64,000 nt of DNA from contig NC_134116.1 in the NCBI RefSeq assembly GCF_040939455.1, forward strand, positions 75,347,900-75,411,899. Reading direction: 5' to 3'. This DNA is from Microcebus murinus (Eukaryota > Chordata > Mammalia > Primates > Cheirogaleidae). Shown piece by piece: positions 61,600-64,000 of this stretch; the stretch's first letter is position 1, and the number at the start of each line of letters is the position of its first letter. The position numbers and the translations under genes are program-made. The notes under the pieces are model-generated. The model made no database searches and was not told where the DNA came from. It saw only the letters and a list, made by a program, of their open reading frames with translations.

Positions 61600-61740
61600 C
61601 CCCACCCCCCACCTCTTGTTAGAATCACCAGGAGAGCTTTTTAACATTACAGATACCAAGTCATCACCCAAGCCAATTAGAACAGAATATTGGGGGGAAG
61701 GGAGTCCCTAGAGATCAGTATATCTGATGCTTTCTACTTT
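61600..61740 (+). mobile_element. MER5A-like hAT fragment
   Basis: 'ttagaatcaccaggagagct', 'ttttaacattacagatacca', 'ccaattagaacagaatattg' and 'tagagatcagtatatctgat' follow the MER5A order. Diverged. Confidence 0.6.
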
Positions 61741-62579
61741 TGTCTTCTTCTTGCCTGAAAAAAAATAGCCATAAATGTGGACTTTGTTTGGGAGGAGGGA
61801 AGAGGAGGGGAAGGAAGGAGAGCTAGATCTTTAATAACTGGAAACTTACTAAGTTTCCCTGAAAGATCAAAATAAAATCTTTCTGTAGTTTGAAAGCCAT
61901 AAAGGGTATCTGTGGAAGCTTGTGTTTTTTTATCACTATCAATATGTAGATTCTCACCAATTCATAATAGACTTTATAAAACCTATTCTATTTTTTAATG
62001 CTTTACAGTTCTACCTAATGAATTCTTTTAAAGGTCCCTATGTTGTCTTAAGTGGGTATCTCAAGCTAAGACCATGTTTATCTTCAAGTAAAGTTTTACT
62101 TTGGAGCAGAAATTATGGCTCTGACTTATCTTCACGTTCTCTTCTGAGATGGTCTGGTCATCACGTATAACTTTACCAATGAGCAAATTTTTTTTAAGCA
62201 CTTATATAACAGAGAGTACAGGCGCCTTTGGTACCCTGCCAAGAGTACTTCTTTCCGTGTTTGTATTTAAAATAGAATGGTAGTAACATCACTTGTGTGC
62301 CTGCAATTCCTTCTGTGCACAGGCTCAGAATGAAAAAAAAAAAAAATTAAAAATGGATGTAGCAAGCAGCTTCCCTGCTTTACCATTATAAAGCTTGAAG
62401 GAAATAACACATTCATCCTAAATTAAGACGAAAACACAGACCAAATTATCCAAAGCTGGGGGTGGATGGGGGAGAACTCGCTTTCGCTAACCTACCATCG
62501 CCTCTAAATCAGGGGGTGTTTAACCTGGCAGCAGCACGCGAAGGTGCCAAGTGAGCTGCGACACCTCAGCCGGAGCAGG
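61741..62579. other. Non-coding flank of a CpG island
   Basis: AT-rich sequence that turns GC-rich from about 62500. No repeat recognised. Confidence 0.45.
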
Positions 62580-62694
62580 TGATGTGGGCAGGAGGGAGTA
62601 AGTGCTCTGAAGACAGAAAAGCCGAGCACCGCGCTGCCCTGAGCCTGGCTGCCTGGCTCCCTAACTGCGCACCTGTCCTCCAGCCAGGTCCGGA

Positions 62695-62702
62695 AGGTGA
62701 GC
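62695..62702 (+). other. Candidate splice donor, plus strand
   Basis: 'cggaag' followed by 'gtgagcacc' matches the donor consensus AAG|GTGAGC, with the exon ending at 62696. If used, transcription would run rightward out of the window. Confidence 0.35.
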
Positions 62703-62738
62703 ACCGGAGCGCAGCCCGACCGTGCAGACGAGGATTCG

Positions 62739-62747
62739 CTCACCTGG
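62739..62747 (-). other. Candidate splice donor, minus strand
   Basis: Reading minus, CCCAG|GTGAGCG is a near-ideal donor, with the exon ending at 62744. If used, the gene would run leftward through the whole window. Confidence 0.4.
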
Positions 62748-63050
62748 GACGAAAAGAGCAGAGGAAGATGTCCGAGGGGCCACCGCTGTCCTCAACGAGA
62801 CGCTCATCCCAGACCAGCTTGCCACACGCCTCCTCCTCCCCGGCTCGAGTTTTCCACGACAAGACAGGTCCGGGCTCCGCCGGCCGGCCAAGGGTTTCCG
62901 CAGAAGGGGCTGACAAACTTGCCCCGCCAGCCGGCAGAGGCGGCGCAGGTGGAGAGCGAGGGGCGCCCCCGCACCTGGGAGCGCCGCCGCTCGCCGTCAC
63001 CTCCGCCCGCCCACGCCCGCGCCGCGGCTGCGCCCACCCCGCGCCCCGCG

Positions 63051-63059
63051 CTCACCTCC
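63051..63059 (-). other. Candidate splice donor, minus strand, inside island core
   Basis: Reading minus, GGAG|GTGAGCGCGG fits a first-exon donor, with the exon ending at 63056. An exon 1 lying at about 63060-63500 on the minus strand would fit this site. Confidence 0.4.
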
Positions 63060-63414
63060 GCGCCGGCGCCGCCCAGGCCGCCGCCCCCGCTCGGAGCGCA
63101 GGGGCGCAGGCGGGAGCCCGGGCGCGGACCGCCGGCTGCACGCGCGGGCGCCCCCCGGCCCGGCCGCCTCGCCCGGACAAAGAGGAGCCGCGGCCGGCGG
63201 CGCCCAGCCCGCGCCTCGCAGCCCGCGCGCCTGGCCCGCGAGGTGCAGTCGGCGCTGGCGGCGGCCGGCCGGGCGGCGGGCCGGCGCGGGAGGGCGGCGC
63301 GGGGCGGCACAGGCGCGCACCCCGCCCGGCCGCGGGGAGACGCACTCGCGAGGCCCGGGCGCCTCCTCTCGGCCCGCGCCCCGCGCCGCCGACCGAGCCC
63401 CGCCGCCGGGAGCC

Positions 63415-63433
63415 GCAGCGCCCTCTGCCGGCC
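63415..63433 (+). promoter_or_regulatory. CTCF-like binding motif
   Basis: 'gcagcgccctctgccggcc' closely fits the reverse form of the CTCF core (GCGCCCTCTGCTGG-like). It lies in the CpG island, where CTCF sites are common. Confidence 0.6.
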
Positions 63434-63889
63434 GCCCCGCGCCGGTCCGGCCCCGCGGGCCCTCGTCGGGAGACCCGGGCGCAGGAAGGGGTGAGACGCG
63501 GTTGGCGGCCGCAGGGTAAGGGGCTCCGGGGAGTGGGAGCTGCCGCTTTCCGCTTAGGGCAGAAGACGGAGCAGCTTGGAGAGAAGAGCCGCAGGAAGAG
63601 TTGGGGGTCGGCTCTGGGCACAACTTGGGAGGCCGGGAGGGCTCCAGGGGTCAGGTGTCTGAAAAGGTCTGCCTGCGGGAGAGGCAGGCGCTTCCTTCTA
63701 GAAACAGGCTTATTTCTGTGTTTAAGAAGCACCCGGTGTGCCTCTCCACTGTCCCAGGGGTTCCAGCAAGCCTTGCGCGCTCTGTAGGGTAAGAGTAGAT
63801 GAATTAATGACTTCTCAGAGACCCTTCCCGTCCTACCTGAAATGCTCTGGCTCCCCCAACAGTGCACCTAGAAGGTTTGGAAAGGCAAG

Positions 63890-64000
63890 TGAGGTCGGGT
63901 GCGGTGGGTGGCGCATGCCTGCAATCCTAGCACTTTGGGAGGCCTGGTAGGGAGGATGGCTTGAGGCCAGGAGTTTGAGACCAGCCTACACGACATAGTG
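63890..64000 (+). repeat. Alu left arm, cut by window end
   Basis: 'aggtcgggtgcggtgggtgg', 'cgcatgcctgcaatcctagc' and 'actttgggaggcctggtagg' to 'gagaccagcctacacgacat' is the start of an Alu in sense orientation, continuing past the window. It lies about 230 bp from the island edge. Confidence 0.9.

Larger units (their letters stand above)
62580..63660. promoter_or_regulatory. CpG island, probable promoter and first exon
   Basis: About 1 kb of very GC-rich sequence with dense CpG, peaking between 62870 and 63500, in an otherwise AT-rich window. No repeat explains it. Such islands usually mark a mammalian promoter. All six frames are open for long stretches here simply because stop codons are rare at this composition: 402 and 265 codons on plus, 271, 208 and 168 on minus. 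Their products are Arg/Ala/Pro/Gly-rich and mirror each other, so none is called as protein. Candidate splice donors occur on both strands. No TATA box is obvious. The gene cannot be named. Confidence 0.88.

Noticed and set aside
62579..63787. 402-codon open frame on the plus strand in the CpG island
   Set aside because: High GC removes stop codons in all frames. The product is low-complexity Arg/Ala/Pro/Gly, and equally long frames exist on the opposite strand.
63052..63867. 271-codon minus-strand frame ending at a splice donor
   Set aside because: It is the mirror of the plus-strand frame, with no recognisable domain. The donor is kept as a candidate but the protein is not.

Overview
This window reads as nuclear DNA of a primate, most likely a strepsirrhine (lemur-type) primate. 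Several Alu copies (16381-16711, 46002-46350, 47213-47511) have the strepsirrhine right arm, in which 'gttgctgtgagctaggctga' replaces the usual haplorhine sequence. Two of them also carry the inserted 'ttggccaact...tatatagaaaaa' linker between the arms. The young L1 3' ends (19022-19480, 52592-52876 and the inverted copy at 12118-12968) share a 3' UTR ('atggacacgcttgaagctct', then 'acatttgtac') unlike that of human L1. The assignment rests on recognition by eye, not on an alignment.

No protein-coding exon can be supported. All long open frames are short chance frames, frames inside repeats, or GC-driven frames in a CpG island. The left part (1-20000) is ancient L2/MIR/MER sequence, antisense L1 fragments, a 5S rRNA pseudogene, one old Alu, a MaLR solo LTR and a 5'-inverted young L1. 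The 20000-32000 stretch holds an antisense old L1, a decayed hAT-Charlie transposase gene with one terminus, sparse unannotated sequence with one perfect hairpin, a MIR containing a six-copy minisatellite, and a second, truncated 5S pseudogene. The 32000-50000 stretch is mostly unique DNA scattered with MIR, L2, MER5A-, MER1- and MER58-like elements and three Alus. From 50055 to about 56450 lies a long antisense old L1 into which a young L1, a 189-bp hAT MITE and an inverted templated copy of that MITE plus its flank have been inserted.

The right end (about 62580-63660) is a strong CpG island with candidate splice donors on both strands and a good CTCF-like motif. It is probably the promoter and first exon of a gene whose direction cannot be fixed here. 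If that gene runs on the minus strand, most of the window would be its first intron or introns; if on the plus strand, the window is its upstream flank. The most unusual item is the inverted duplication around 53550-54737: an approximately 323-bp copy, by eye about 98% identical, set between 11-bp direct repeats. No CRISPR array, bacterial-type operon or clearly novel gene system was found.
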